A stretch of 64,000 nt of DNA from Coffea arabica (Eukaryota; Streptophyta; Magnoliopsida; Gentianales; Rubiaceae): NCBI RefSeq assembly GCF_036785885.1, contig NC_092323.1, forward strand, positions 13,524,501 through 13,588,500, read 5' to 3'. A program made the translations under genes and the position numbers. Below, in pieces: positions 35,556 to 46,172 of this stretch (position 1 is the stretch's first letter; every line of letters begins with the position of its first letter). The notes under the pieces are model-generated. The model did no database searches. It worked only from the letters and a program-made list of their open reading frames with translations, and had not been told where the DNA came from.

Positions 35556-37640
35556 TGCTTAATTGTTCTATGCTCTATTTGTAAAGAATTTCAGCACATC
35601 ACATTTTTAAAAAAAATTAAAAGAACGCAATAAACACATTTAAGAAAAGTAATAATTGAAAAATAACAAAGACATGGTTAACATGAATAAAGTGTATTCA
35701 ATTATTTTCTATTCATGGTTAGTACTGAGTTTCATTCACTTAAAGTCCAATGACTAAGAAGGACTATTTAAGTTAAAAAAAAAAGGGACAATTAATCTCG
35801 GACTATGTCTTGAAGAAACTCCTAAATAAATTAATAAAGGCATTAGGATTGGGAGAAATTGAAAACGAAAAGGCCGGTTTTGGTTTTGGCCACAAATAAT
35901 TTCGAACACAATAATTGTCCTTGTACGGTTGTACTAAGTACTAACCATGACAATACAATGCGAAATGAAGTCGAAGAGCGGCGCGTGGAGGAACGTCAGT
36001 TTGAGGAATTTGAGGCTTTAGAGCCGAAGCTGGGCTGGAGAGTGGGGCCACGCACTAAGTCTCCATTATTAGAACCCACGTACTACTCAATCCGTGGCCA
36101 TCAACAATTATTTGATTTTCCTTCCGATTTTATTTCTCAATTAAAAGTAATGTTTGAATTTGGTTTGTGTTTAATAATTTTTTGAAAGACATATCGAGTT
36201 AGTTTGAAATTTCATATGTATATTCACAAAAAGTTTAACTTGACTTCTCAAAATATCGAGTTCAAATATATACAATCAAAGTTTGGTTCGGCTTGAAATT
36301 TCATGTTGTATTATATAGAGATTTTCATTCTAATTAGTTATTTTTTTCCCTTAATTTTTGCTCTATGATATTCAAGAAATCTATTAACGATGAATTAGGA
36401 ATGTGGTTAAAATCAATTATACCTATTCAAAAGACGAGAGTATTATACGCTTGCTATTTTATAAGATAAACAATATACGAAAAGGAAATTAGTGGAGTTA
36501 AAAAAGGAAACTATGAAATTTACTCACTTTATATGTTCTTGAACCTATCAAGTCGAAGATCTTAATTAATTTGTTAATATTTTCAAATTTGAAATCACTT
36601 TCAAACTTGAATTGATACTTGAGCAAATAAGGTTGAACGAACATGATTTGAATTGAGTTCAAGTCAAATACCAAAACTGCTTGGTTCGATTTACAGTTCT
36701 ACTCAATTTTGTCCATTTTCTTAAAAGCCATTCATGGCCCCTTCAATTTGGCATTGAATTAAAAAAAAAAAAAAAAAGACTTTAATGCTACCGTTGCCAT
36801 AAATAGGGAAATGACTATGCAATCGTTCCTAAATTATGCAATAATTATTGGGCTTTGTAATAGCCATAATATTCTTTTTTAGCCCCATTTAAATTGTAAA
36901 TTTTTGCAAAAAATAAAATTTGACATATTTTTAATCATTTTTTTACCCCATATATATCAGATCTATAATATATTTTTCATCAAAAATTCAAAAACTTGCA
37001 ATCTAAACGAGGCTTCAGCATGTGCATATATCAGAGTTATCTAGTGTACTTTGAATTGTAAAAAGTAATGGCTAATATAGTAGGTTTACATTGCACAAGA
37101 AAATTTCATACTACTAAGAATTTCATCTTTGCAAAAGATAAATCTACCAAAAAAAAAAAAATCGACCAAAAATATTTCATTAAACTCGCTTTGATTACAA
37201 ACAACAAACGTTTGGGTTATTTGAAGCCATCACATCTCCAGCTCAGAATTTCGTTTTCTTCTCCTTTGGTGTTCATGGAATCTTACTTGATACGTGCATC
37301 CGGATGCATGCATCCGCCTGCTTTTACTTTCCCATAATTACGTTTATATCCAAATTTACTCAATCTAATGATTTTCACTTGCACGTCCAAAGACTTTGAG
37401 TCCATTTCTTTAGTCGTGGTAAAGCAATGATTACTCTTAATCTCTGTTTTTTTTTTTGGCAACTTTTCACGAAAAAAGATTTTGTTCTATAATCTTAATC
37501 TTCGATTTTTTTCTTTTACACAAGGAAAAAAGTTCTGCCTCAAATTGATGATGGAAAAGCTAATGCAGATAATAGGATTAAATGCATTAGCAACATTTTT
37601 TTATTAAATTACCTTAACTAATTTTGGTTAACTAGTGATA
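35556..37640. other. Intergenic DNA with one unrecognised short open frame
   Basis: The plus-strand frame 35859-36185 (108 codons) has a middle part with acidic repeats (EERRVEERQFEEFEALEPKL) and mixed composition. I recognise no domain in it, and it starts in poor context. It may be chance or a gene fragment. At 37289-37317 there is a palindromic cluster (TGCATCCGGATGCA overlapping ATGCATGCAT). Confidence 0.4.
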
Positions 37641-37760
37641 CAAGATTTTTTAGAATGATACTAAAGCACTTTTTGAGATATAATATATGTGAAATAAAAA
37701 GATAGTTGAAAATATATTAAAAAAAAATTGATGAGAAAGAATTTTAGTATTTGAACTCAA
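37640..37760. mobile_element. Fragment of the GTGAGATAAAAAG MITE family
   Basis: Contains AAAGCACTTTTTGAGATATA and ATATGTGAAATAAAAAGATAG, matching the core of the MITEs at 44611-44935 and 51581-51742. Termini are degraded. Confidence 0.45.
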
Positions 37761-39832
37761 TGATTTGGTAAATACTCGAATGGACATGTTGAATTTTGTC
37801 TTACTGTTCAAAAGATCTATAAGATCCTTGGATGCTGAAACTTTAAATACAAACGCATGCACAAAACTGTATCAAGAACAGAAAATTGTTGTCCTCCAAT
37901 AATGCAAATAAAAAGTGGGTTTGGGGGACCCTGTCTTCACTAACAAGTAGACAAAACAACAAGAACCCTCCATGCTCTAAATCTCTATTACTCTTCCTGT
38001 CTAGTTCTTTCATCTGTTGAGATTCAGGTCAGTGGGTTTTCTACAACCAGGCATACAGGACGATTCTGCACAGGAAGGAGGGTGATGTGATAGTACTGTT
38101 AAATACGTCATGAAATCATCTAGACAAAATGTCTGTCAACTGCTGATAGTTGATATCCTCTGCGCAACATGCTCATTAATGTCAACAAATTTGGGGCTGC
38201 ATAATGTGTAGTTTTACAAGTGATGGAAAGAATTTTTAGCTCCTAAAAAAAAACATGCAAGAAACTTACATGCAACGTAGAGATTTGATCGAACATGCAC
38301 AAATATTAATGAAGTGCCTAGGACAGCTTATGATCATCAATAGGTGTGGTAATGGTACACATTTAATAATATATTTTTCTATCACTTGCCGCCTTATTAC
38401 ATTTGGATCACTGTTTTTAAGAGTTTACATGAAAATTTATACTATTGCAATTTAATGTATGTAAAGTAAAAAATTAATTAAAAAATATGTTTATGAAAAA
38501 TGTAAAAGTTTTCTATAGAAAAATGCAAACAAGGGCGATTGCAAAAATTCTCTCCATCATGTTCTCACTATTTCTCTCTAAAAGGAACAGCTGGTGACTT
38601 AAATATCTCGAGTTCGACCCCAATTCCACCATTGTCTTTTGTTCGAGGGCAGAGTTTGTGTCCCAGCAAAACTTTGAAATTCAATTTTGATCCTTGACCA
38701 TGTGGTATTCCAATAATGCTAACTTGAGAACTGAGATGAGCCGATCCAGAAGAAAGAAGCCGTTATTAGTGGTGGGGAGAATAAGAGGGAGAAGATCAAC
38801 TAACCGAGCAAATTGAGTTAGAATAAAGATATTTCATCATAGAAATTTAGATGCAATTTCCTTCTGCGTCAAATTGGATTGAATTTTTTGCCTGCCTAGT
38901 ACTTAATTTCTTACTACTAACTTGGATCACTAGCAATCCTATCTTTTGTGATGTGATTTTTCCCTCTACCAATGTACATAGATGACACATCGCCGGACAA
39001 AGGAAATCGTAAATCATATTATTCGAACTCAATATTTTCTTTTTTGTTATGCTTGACTAGTAAATAAATAAGGAAAATCATTCAAAACCCTCCTCAAATT
39101 TCATCAAATAAACCTTTTCATTTTTCACTTTTAAAATGATAATTTTATGTCCCTTACAAAATTAAGTCGGTAAAATATAATTCCAACATAAGTTTTCGAC
39201 AATTTTTTACCATGAATCTATCACGTGACTAAACGTAGTCTTTTTTTTAAATGGCGAAAAGGTTATATACAATTTATAGTTAAACAAATCATCTGATTCA
39301 AATTTAATTTTGTCCTTCAAAAAAAGTAGGTTGTGACTCGAACCACATTCTTTTTTTGCTAAAATAGTGGGATTCGATCCAATTCAAATTCATTTTTGCT
39401 ACTAAAAAAGTGGGATATAATCTTTTGTATATAAAAGATGACTATATGTGGTGATTTCATATTAAAATGTAGTTAAAAACTTAGATTTGGGCCAAAATTT
39501 AATCACTTGAATTTGTAAGAGATATGACATTAATATTTTAAAAGTGAAGGATGAAAAATTTCATTTGAGAAAATGTGATGAACGTTTTGAATATTTTTCC
39601 AATAAATTAAGTTTGACAAACAGTTTGAACAAGAGTCCTATTTGACTTAATTACATCTAAGAGGAACTACAGTTCATTTATAGTCATCTCCTAAATACAG
39701 ATAAGAGGCCCTAATAATGCCTTAGAGAATTGACCAGATCCAATAATGGACCACTATTTATCTCTATTCACATGATGCACTAGAAACCTTAAAAAATATT
39801 CAACCACCTGAGGATAATGACTCATGATCCAA
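37761..39832. other. Intergenic DNA
   Basis: AT-rich; no gene, RNA or element boundary seen. Confidence 0.45.
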
Positions 39833-39843
39833 CTAGGTGGCAA

Positions 39844-39867
39844 CACCGCGCAAAGCTTTGCGCGGTG
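39844..39867. repeat. Perfect 24-bp palindrome, Helitron terminal hairpin
   Basis: Twelve-base arms CACCGCGCAAAG / CTTTGCGCGGTG with no spacer. GC-rich in an AT-rich neighbourhood, and seven bases from a CTAG end. The palindrome is strand-symmetric; the CTAG-T side gives the minus orientation. Confidence 0.9.
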
Positions 39868-40085
39868 GTATATATGCCCAGTTAATGTTTAGTTAGTAAT
39901 ATTGGCGAGAATGAAAATTAGCATCATAAAATGGAGCTATATTATACAGGAATTTGAGGGAAAAATTAGTAGTACATGAAAGAAGCTGTAATTATACAAG
40001 CATTGTAAATATGAAATGTAAACAAGTTTAGTTTTCATCTTGAATGTTTAAGTTGTGGAAGTTCAGTTGATGAACGCTTAAAAGA

Positions 40086-40244
40086 TCATCCAAAAAGTAT
40101 GAAGTTATAATGCTGAACACAGTAGCTCGAGATAGCCTGACTGCAGCAGACGACTTCTTCTAACGCTCTCCTGCCTCCTATTGATTCTTTACCTCTTTGA
40201 GAAGTCATAACCAAGAAGAAACCAACCAGTACGAAAACTGCTAC
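40086..40244 (-). pseudogene. Captured terminal-exon fragment (unknown gene)
   Basis: On the minus strand an acceptor TTTCTCCAG|GTAGCA at 40245/40244 opens a 52-codon frame. It starts VAVFVLVGFFLVMTSQ (a membrane-span-like stretch), continues RGKESIGGRRALEE and stops at 40086. It looks like the last exon of a host membrane protein carried by the Helitron. I do not recognise the family. It lies 1 kb downstream of the exon-like piece at 41285-41365 in the same direction. Whether it is transcribed is unknown. Confidence 0.35.
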
Positions 40245-41284
40245 CTGGAGAAATAAGAAAAATCATAGAACTAGAAGTAAATGAGATAAGGCTCAACCAA
40301 CCTAACAAACTTCTCCTGCTGGTGATTCATAGCTCCAGCTCACGTGTGAAAATGGAATCAATGCGTAATCAACCTCAGAACTCTCATAGGTAACAACTCT
40401 CCCTTGTTTTGTCAGTAAGGTTGCTATGTTCCCCAATATAATAATCTCCCATGGCAAAATAAACTGATAATATTTCGTACACATGATCTTAGTTTAAATG
40501 CTGTATTTTCTAGAATCATGTAACAGCTATTATATTAGTATATATTTTTGACTCTTTTCTTTTAGCTTCACTAAAAAAGGCCTTAACTATCTTCTAACGT
40601 CTCCCTTAGTGGTGTTGGCAAGAAGGCAGCAAGAAGAAATATGTCAAGTCTTCTCATGAATTTAGACAACATGGATGGATTTGTTTTGCGTACAACATTC
40701 ATATAGTGCACAATGGCACTTGAAGAATTAAAAAGGAGATTCCGCACAAGAATAAGATTGTTTAGCAATTTTGCTCTCCAATTCTACATCTAACACTACT
40801 TCTGAAATGGAGTTGTTTGATGCATCTGATGCTCAAGGCTAAGCTATTCGAATAGCCCAATGAACTTTATGAAATTAAGAATCTCAAACCTGATAGTACC
40901 TTTAAATGGAAGCAATACTATCTACTCAACATCTATGATCTTTTACTGGAAACAATTATTTTGATTAGTAAAGATTTCTTTATGACGATAGACACCAGAA
41001 AGTGTATAACCATAGTTAATTCTTAAAATAACATACCATCTAGTTCATGCAAAAATCTGCTTTTTGCCAACAATTGGATGTCATAACAACGCTAGCATTA
41101 CCAGAACTTGTTTATCACAAAATAGAAATAATAAGTCAAGACTGCAAAGAACTAATATTTTCAACCAATACAAGAGGAAAGGAAAAAATTCATAAAATAT
41201 ATTGAAAAATCATATTGAGAAAGTCAAACCGGTAATAAAAGATCAAGAAACAACAATAAAGAAATGACAAACATAAAAACTTAC

Positions 41285-41365
41285 GTTTTGGACAGAGCAT
41301 AAAAAATGCTCTGAGCTTCAGCTGTAACAGCAATCCTAAATCTTTCAGCCTTCAACTCAGCTACC
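41285..41365 (-). pseudogene. Captured internal-exon fragment (unknown gene)
   Basis: 81 bases with a good acceptor (ATTTTTCAG|GGTAGC) and a consensus donor (CCAAAAC|GTAAGT). They are open in one phase and read VAELKAERFRIAVTAEAQSI then FYALSKT. The codon content (Ala, Glu, Arg, Lys) is unlike the surrounding AT-rich DNA. This supports a real exon origin. The length is a multiple of three. Family not recognised. Confidence 0.45.
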
Positions 41366-41689
41366 CTGAAAAATGCCACTTATAAAATCAACCACAATAA
41401 TCACAAAATAGTCCAAATCCACAACTTGGTCGGAAATTTTAAAAAATAATTCGAAATACGTAATAGCAGAGTCACCACTACTGCAATGGAAAAGTAATGA
41501 CAAAAGACATCTATTCCAAGCACAGTTCAAACTGGATCTCCCAGTACCACGAATAACTCATATGCATAACCATCTGTGTTAAGAAGGCAGTAGTAAAGAT
41601 AAAAGGCAAAACGAAGAAATAATACCTGTAGCTACTTTGTGGAAACCAAAGAATAGAATATAACTTGAAAGCTGAATTTTAGGTGATCT

Positions 41690-42400
41690 GCAAAGATTAT
41701 TGGGGGGGAAAAAGGGTCACAATCTAAAAAGCTAAATCTATCTCTTCTTGTGAATTTTCCTTGCGTTTTTCCTCAATCTACTAAATAGAAATCAAAATAT
41801 GACATAAAAACAAGATAAGACTATTAGCAGCAACAAAACTAAATAACTAAACAAGAAATTAAAACCTTTAATCTTCAATAAAAAAGCCAAAAAAAAAAAG
41901 AAGGAAGCAGAAACTTGAAGGTCCAGTATAGCGTAAAATTAGAAAAATGGTTGGAAAATAAACTACAGAAAAATTCAAACCTTGAAAAGTTAAATATTTT
42001 TTTCTTCTTCCCGTCGACTTTTCTTCCATTTTTCCCTCAATTTATTAGAAGAAAAACGAGATCCCTATCTATCCAATATATAGTAGAAATGAGATCGTTA
42101 ATAGTAGCAAAACTAAAGTACTAAACAAGAGATCAGAAATCAAAAACTTTTCTTACAAAAATTTGAAGGCCCTATCTAGATAAAATTGGGAAAAAGACTG
42201 AAAAATAAATTAAAGAAAATAGCACAACCTGGAAAGTTGATTCTTTTTCTCCTTCTCGTCGACTTTCAGTCCATTGTCCTCAATCTATGAGAAGCAAAAT
42301 GTGATTGTGAGTAACTGCAAATTCAAGAAAACAAAGAAAGAAGCAAAAATTAAACAAAAAAAAATCAAAATGGCTTCTTTGTTTTCTTCTTTTTGTTGAT
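41690..42400. repeat. Three imperfect tandem repeats, about 240 bp each
   Basis: Units at about 41690-41925, 41926-42175 and 42176-42400. Each has, in order, a TTGAAGG..C.. start, GGAAAATAAA/GAAAAATAAA, an AAAGTT..AT block, a T/C-rich tract ending in TCGTCGACTTT (units 2 and 3), CCTCAAT.TA and then AACTAAA..ACTAAACAAGA (units 1 and 2). Divergence is about 25-30%. They lie inside the second Helitron. Confidence 0.75.
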
Positions 42401-42639
42401 TAACAAAGAAAAAAAAAGAAAGAAAAACATGTTGGTGAAATGATAGATCTAGTCATCGTTTGAGAGAGGGACAGCGAGAGAGGAAGAGTGTCGTTTGAAG
42501 TTGGAGGGAGACTGAGACAGAGAGAGTAGATGGGAATACAAAAGTGTACGACAATCGGGCAACCACATGAAAGGCAAATGGCAAGAAAGGAGGAGAAAAA
42601 GGCACCGAAAAAAAGTAACCACTGACACATGAATTAGGA

Positions 42640-43330
42640 AGAAATGAGGTCGGAGAAGCAACCGCTTTGATGAGTACAATCAGGCTGACCCCGGAAAAGA
42701 GACGGACGTCTGGAGTGGGTGGATTTGGTGGAGCAGTTTGCTGACCTCCAGTGAAAAGCTCGCCAGCAAAACAGCACCAAACAAACGGAAGAAAAGGCGA
42801 GGGGAAAAAAAATTATGTGCAACGAAGCCAAACTCGCCACCAATCCCAATCGGTGCTCCGCAAAGGTACAACCACTCTCCTCAGCTCACCTGCTCTCTGA
42901 CAACAGAGGAAGAAGCAAGAAACGAAGGGGAATAGAAGAGAAGAATTGAAGATGAAGTGAAGGCGACCAAACGCGCCACCAATCTCCCAGTGAGGACGTC
43001 TGGAACTGAAATGGGTAGACTTGGTGGAGGAGTTGCTCGTTTCAGCAGAACTGCAGAGGCTGAACTCCTGGCTAAGCAGACTGGATGTGACAAAACATTA
43101 CATTACTAACACACCCCTCAAAGAACAAAGGAACTCAAAAATACAATAAAAGGTCGGGATGTAAATAGCTGCAGACCTAAGGGCTAAAACCGTAATATCA
43201 ACAAACCTCCCAGCCCAACAAAGAGAAGAAGACAAGACATTACGATTTACAAAACAACCGCGTGACTGTTTGACCAGGAACCGGGCCACCACATCAACAA
43301 ACGGAAGGAAAGGCTAAGGGGAAAAAGTTA
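42640..43330. repeat. Diverged direct repeats near the 5' part of the second Helitron
   Basis: GACGTCTGGA..GGGT.GA.TTGGTGGAG.AGTT recurs at 42705 and 42993. ACAAACGGAAG.AAAGGC.A.GGGGAAAAA recurs at 42780 and 43299. CGCCACCAATC recurs at 42834 and 42975. Order and spacing suggest a duplicated ~290-500 bp module. Composition is GC-richer than the flanks. Confidence 0.6.
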
Positions 43331-43392
43331 GCACCAATCACGTCGTTCCACGTCATCAAGAAGCCAATGCCCTCTCGCCACGCGGAGGACGA

Positions 43393-43407
43393 CCACGTCC
43401 GACGTGG
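43393..43407. promoter_or_regulatory. Inverted pair of ACGT (G-box/ABRE-like) motifs
   Basis: CCACGTC-C-GACGTGG: seven-base perfect arms with one base between. Another CCACGTCA lies at 43347. ACGT cores are bZIP/bHLH binding sites in plants. No nearby gene start is known, so function is open. Confidence 0.4.
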
Positions 43408-43424
43408 ATCCCGTGGCTCCGCCC

Positions 43425-43563
43425 TTAGTCTATATGGTTAATAAGCATGGTGTTAAGACACTGGCTCTCGAAACCATTCCCCTGACTATTCAAGGCTTCA
43501 AGCCCTTTATTCATGCATGCTAATCATTCCTCTTATTTGGATTCTCAAAAAAAAAAAAAAAAA
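43425..43563 (+). mobile_element. tRNA-derived SINE-like retroposon with poly(A) tail
   Basis: TGGTTAATAAG (43435) fits the RNA polymerase III A box with two mismatches, and GCTTCAAGCCC (43495) fits the B box with one, 60 bases apart. The sequence between can form an anticodon-arm-like stem (TGG-CTCTCGAAA-CCA). The unit ends in 17 A at 43547-43563. These are the parts of a plant tRNA-derived SINE. I did not find a convincing target duplication. A retroposed tRNA-like pseudogene is an alternative. Confidence 0.5.
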
Positions 43564-43690
43564 GTCCAATGAAAATTTCTCGTCAACTTCTGAAGCTGTT
43601 TTGTCATGATATTGGATTGGACAGTGACACAATGCATGAGCACATTTCATTGGCCCATTGAAAGACAGCACTTCAGTTTCAAGCGACTGG

Positions 43691-43711
43691 ACAATATATA
43701 TATATATATAT
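43691..43711. repeat. (TA)n microsatellite
   Basis: About ten TA units in non-coding sequence. Confidence 0.9.
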
Positions 43712-44605
43712 GTATTTCGGTTGAGCCCAAGAAAGGACGCGATAATCCTAAGGCCCAAAACTGATAAATTGGATCGCGAAGTAGCCTTTTTATAATTTTA
43801 TAGTATCTATATTTTTTCCCTTCTTATTTGGTATGATTATATGAAGAGATTATAGCAATTAAGAAAGTTAAACTTCTTATTTAATCCACAAATTTTGTTC
43901 CATAAAAAACCAGTTATTGTAGAAGCAACAATTGTAGCTTAAACTATGTTAGATTGAACAGCGAATAACCATTTTTGTGGTAGAGTTGTTATTTTTGCTA
44001 CCAAATGATTAGAGTACCCCTTTTTTTAAATTTCTTTCTTCATTTTTTTGGCTGAAAATTAAGTTAACAATTCTACACCTTTATAATTTTGTCCTCATTA
44101 TCACGTCTAATTTGTATTTTGGATTTTGCAAGGATTGAAAAATAAAAGAAGAATTGAGGATTTCTATTACAATTGCATTTTTTGATAATTTTGGTTACGA
44201 TTTATCATTTTACGTTATTTTAAATCATTTAATAAAAAATTCCTTTCTTGTTTTTTCCTGAAACAATTGTTGCCTAGCAATTGCCACAATCTCAAACTGT
44301 TGCTTGTACCACCGATATGCCAAAAGGGCAAAAGATCATTTTGTGCTGTTTGATATTAAATCAATAAACAAAAGAAAGTAACTATACACTAGGAACAATA
44401 TAAAACAAAATTGCTTGATTACTTGTCATTTCTAACGAACAAGATTCAATCAACAGTAGATCATACAAATTAAACTTTATTTTCAAGTCCCAGTAACATT
44501 TTTATTTCTTTTCAATTGTTTTGGGTAAATAAATATTTTTTTAATCAAAACAAATCTCAATTATGTTTTCTTTTTCTTTTTCATTTTTTGCGTGAATAGA
44601 CAATA
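43712..44605. other. Intergenic DNA
   Basis: AT-rich, no gene or element recognised. Confidence 0.5.
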
Positions 44606-44610
44606 GTAGT

Positions 44611-44935
44611 GGGTTTGTTTGGATAGAGTATTATTTGAAATATTATTTAGAATAATTATTGTAACACTTTTAATGATGTGATATATGTGAGATAAAAAGG
44701 TGATTAGAAATATAAAAAGATGGATTAGAAAATGTGTTTATAATGCAAGCGAAATATTATTTGAAAAAATTTGATATTCAAACAAAGCCAGTGGATTTGT
44801 TTGGATAGAGTATTATTTGAAATATTATTTGGAATAATTACTGTAATACTTTTTGTGATGTGATGTATGTGAGATAAAAAAATAAGTTGAGAAAATATAT
44901 ATTATTTGGGATAATTTCACTATTCAAACAAATCC
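44611..44935. mobile_element. Two adjoining MITEs of one family
   Basis: Element 1 about 44611-44788 and element 2 about 44792-44935. Each opens with TTTGTTTGGATAGAGTATT, closes with the mirror TATTCAAACAAA, and carries the family core GATGTGAT.TATGTGAGATAAAAA. Terminal inverted repeats are about 25-30 bp, imperfect. No target duplication is certain because the two are almost head to tail. Confidence 0.8.
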
Positions 44936-44939
44936 GTGT

Positions 44940-45140
44940 TTCCGTTAATAGCAAAACATGTGTCGGTTGATATGAAAACCCGTTCAGCGGTATAGTGAGA
45001 GTCGCGTTTTCCTAAGGCCTTTTCCCAATATATCCCACCGACACCTCAACAGAGTTGTCGGTAGCCTTAAATTTTTAGCGTATTAAAATTAACCTCGGAT
45101 ACCTTAATGCCAGACGACAAAATTTTTCTAGTAAAATGCG
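44940..45140 (-). mobile_element. CACTA-like terminal remnant (weak)
   Basis: On the minus strand TACTAGAAAAATTTTGTCG at about 45138 resembles a decayed CACTA end. It is followed by subterminal repeats of ACCGACA in both orientations (44962, 45038, 45056). Clustered short subterminal repeats of both orientations are a CACTA trait. Only one end is seen. Confidence 0.3.
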
Positions 45141-46170
45141 CTCCTAAATTAATTCCCTTTATATAGGGCGATTTTTTTTTCTTCAATGGAAGTAGTATTA
45201 ACAAAAATATATATATGGTCTAGCCGTCTACTGGTTGTTCTCCAGCTCAGGGTGTTGTTGGTTTGCTACTAGAAATAGCAAAATATTAACTCTTGTTACA
45301 AAGGTGTAAATGAGTCTAGTGTTCAAATTTGTTTGATTATTTTAGATAAATTTGAAATTTTATTCGAGTTTGACTTATTTATTTGGCAAATTGAATTTGA
45401 ACGAAATTTTTATTGAATTTAAAAATTACCAAACATAAAATATTATTTAAATTTGACTTGACTAATTGATGAACTAAATTCGAACAAACTCTTAAAATCT
45501 AAATTCGATTCGACTATTGATTAATTTGATTTATTTTTCAATCCTATTATCTTATGCATTTTTAAATTTCATTGTATGTCAATTGGTGCTGGACGATTTC
45601 GACATGTTTATTACTAAAATCTCTTCTTAAAAAAGAATAATATTGCATGGTTGATGAAAAAGGAACCAATAAGAATTGGTTCCATCCACTTGATCCGAAG
45701 TTTGAACTTTGAAAGCAAAAAAAGAGCACAATGCATTTCAATGAGCTATATTTTACAATTTTTAAAAGTACCAAAACTAGAGAAGACTCAATTTATTCTT
45801 GTCATACCTGTTTGGAACTAAGTACTTGTTGTATTATATTTCACGGGGCTTTATCGGACAAGGACAAAGATGTGTTTCAGGTGTTATTGTTTAAGAAAGT
45901 AAAATTAAATTATACAATTCTTTAAATGCAAATGGGATGATAAAATATTAGTAAGTATGAAGTTTTTAAAAACAAGAGGACAATAATTATGGGCGCATGC
46001 ATTTAAATTGTAAATTTGATGTAAAATAAGTATGTTAACGAGACCTATTGAGCAACCTTTAAACAAACCATTTCATATTCATAGTTAATGTACAATTAGC
46101 TACATCACTAAGGAATGACAAAAGAACAAAATGGATTTCTCTCAAAAGGGTTTAAACTTTAAAGTAACTA
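45141..46170. other. Intergenic DNA
   Basis: AT-rich, no gene recognised. A stretch at 45340-45540 repeats words such as AAATTTGA and GACTTGACTAA without clear periodicity. Confidence 0.45.
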
Positions 46171-46172
46171 GG

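Larger units (their letters stand above)
39833..43410 (-). mobile_element. Second Helitron on the minus strand, non-autonomous, with exon-like fragments
   Basis: The 3' end on the minus strand shows a GC-rich perfect palindrome (39844-39867), seven bases, then CTAG (39833-39836) followed by T. This is the standard Helitron terminus. No Rep/helicase sequence is seen. Inside, on the same strand, are exon-like pieces with canonical splice sites (41285-41365, 40086-40244) and three tandem ~240-bp repeats. The 5' boundary was not found. The upper limit is set by a SINE-like unit at 43425, so the extent is inferred. Confidence 0.5.

Noticed and set aside
35859..36185. 108-codon plus-strand frame (35859-36185) as a gene
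   Set aside because: No recognised domain, poor start context, no splice or promoter support; kept only as a remark in the intergenic entry.
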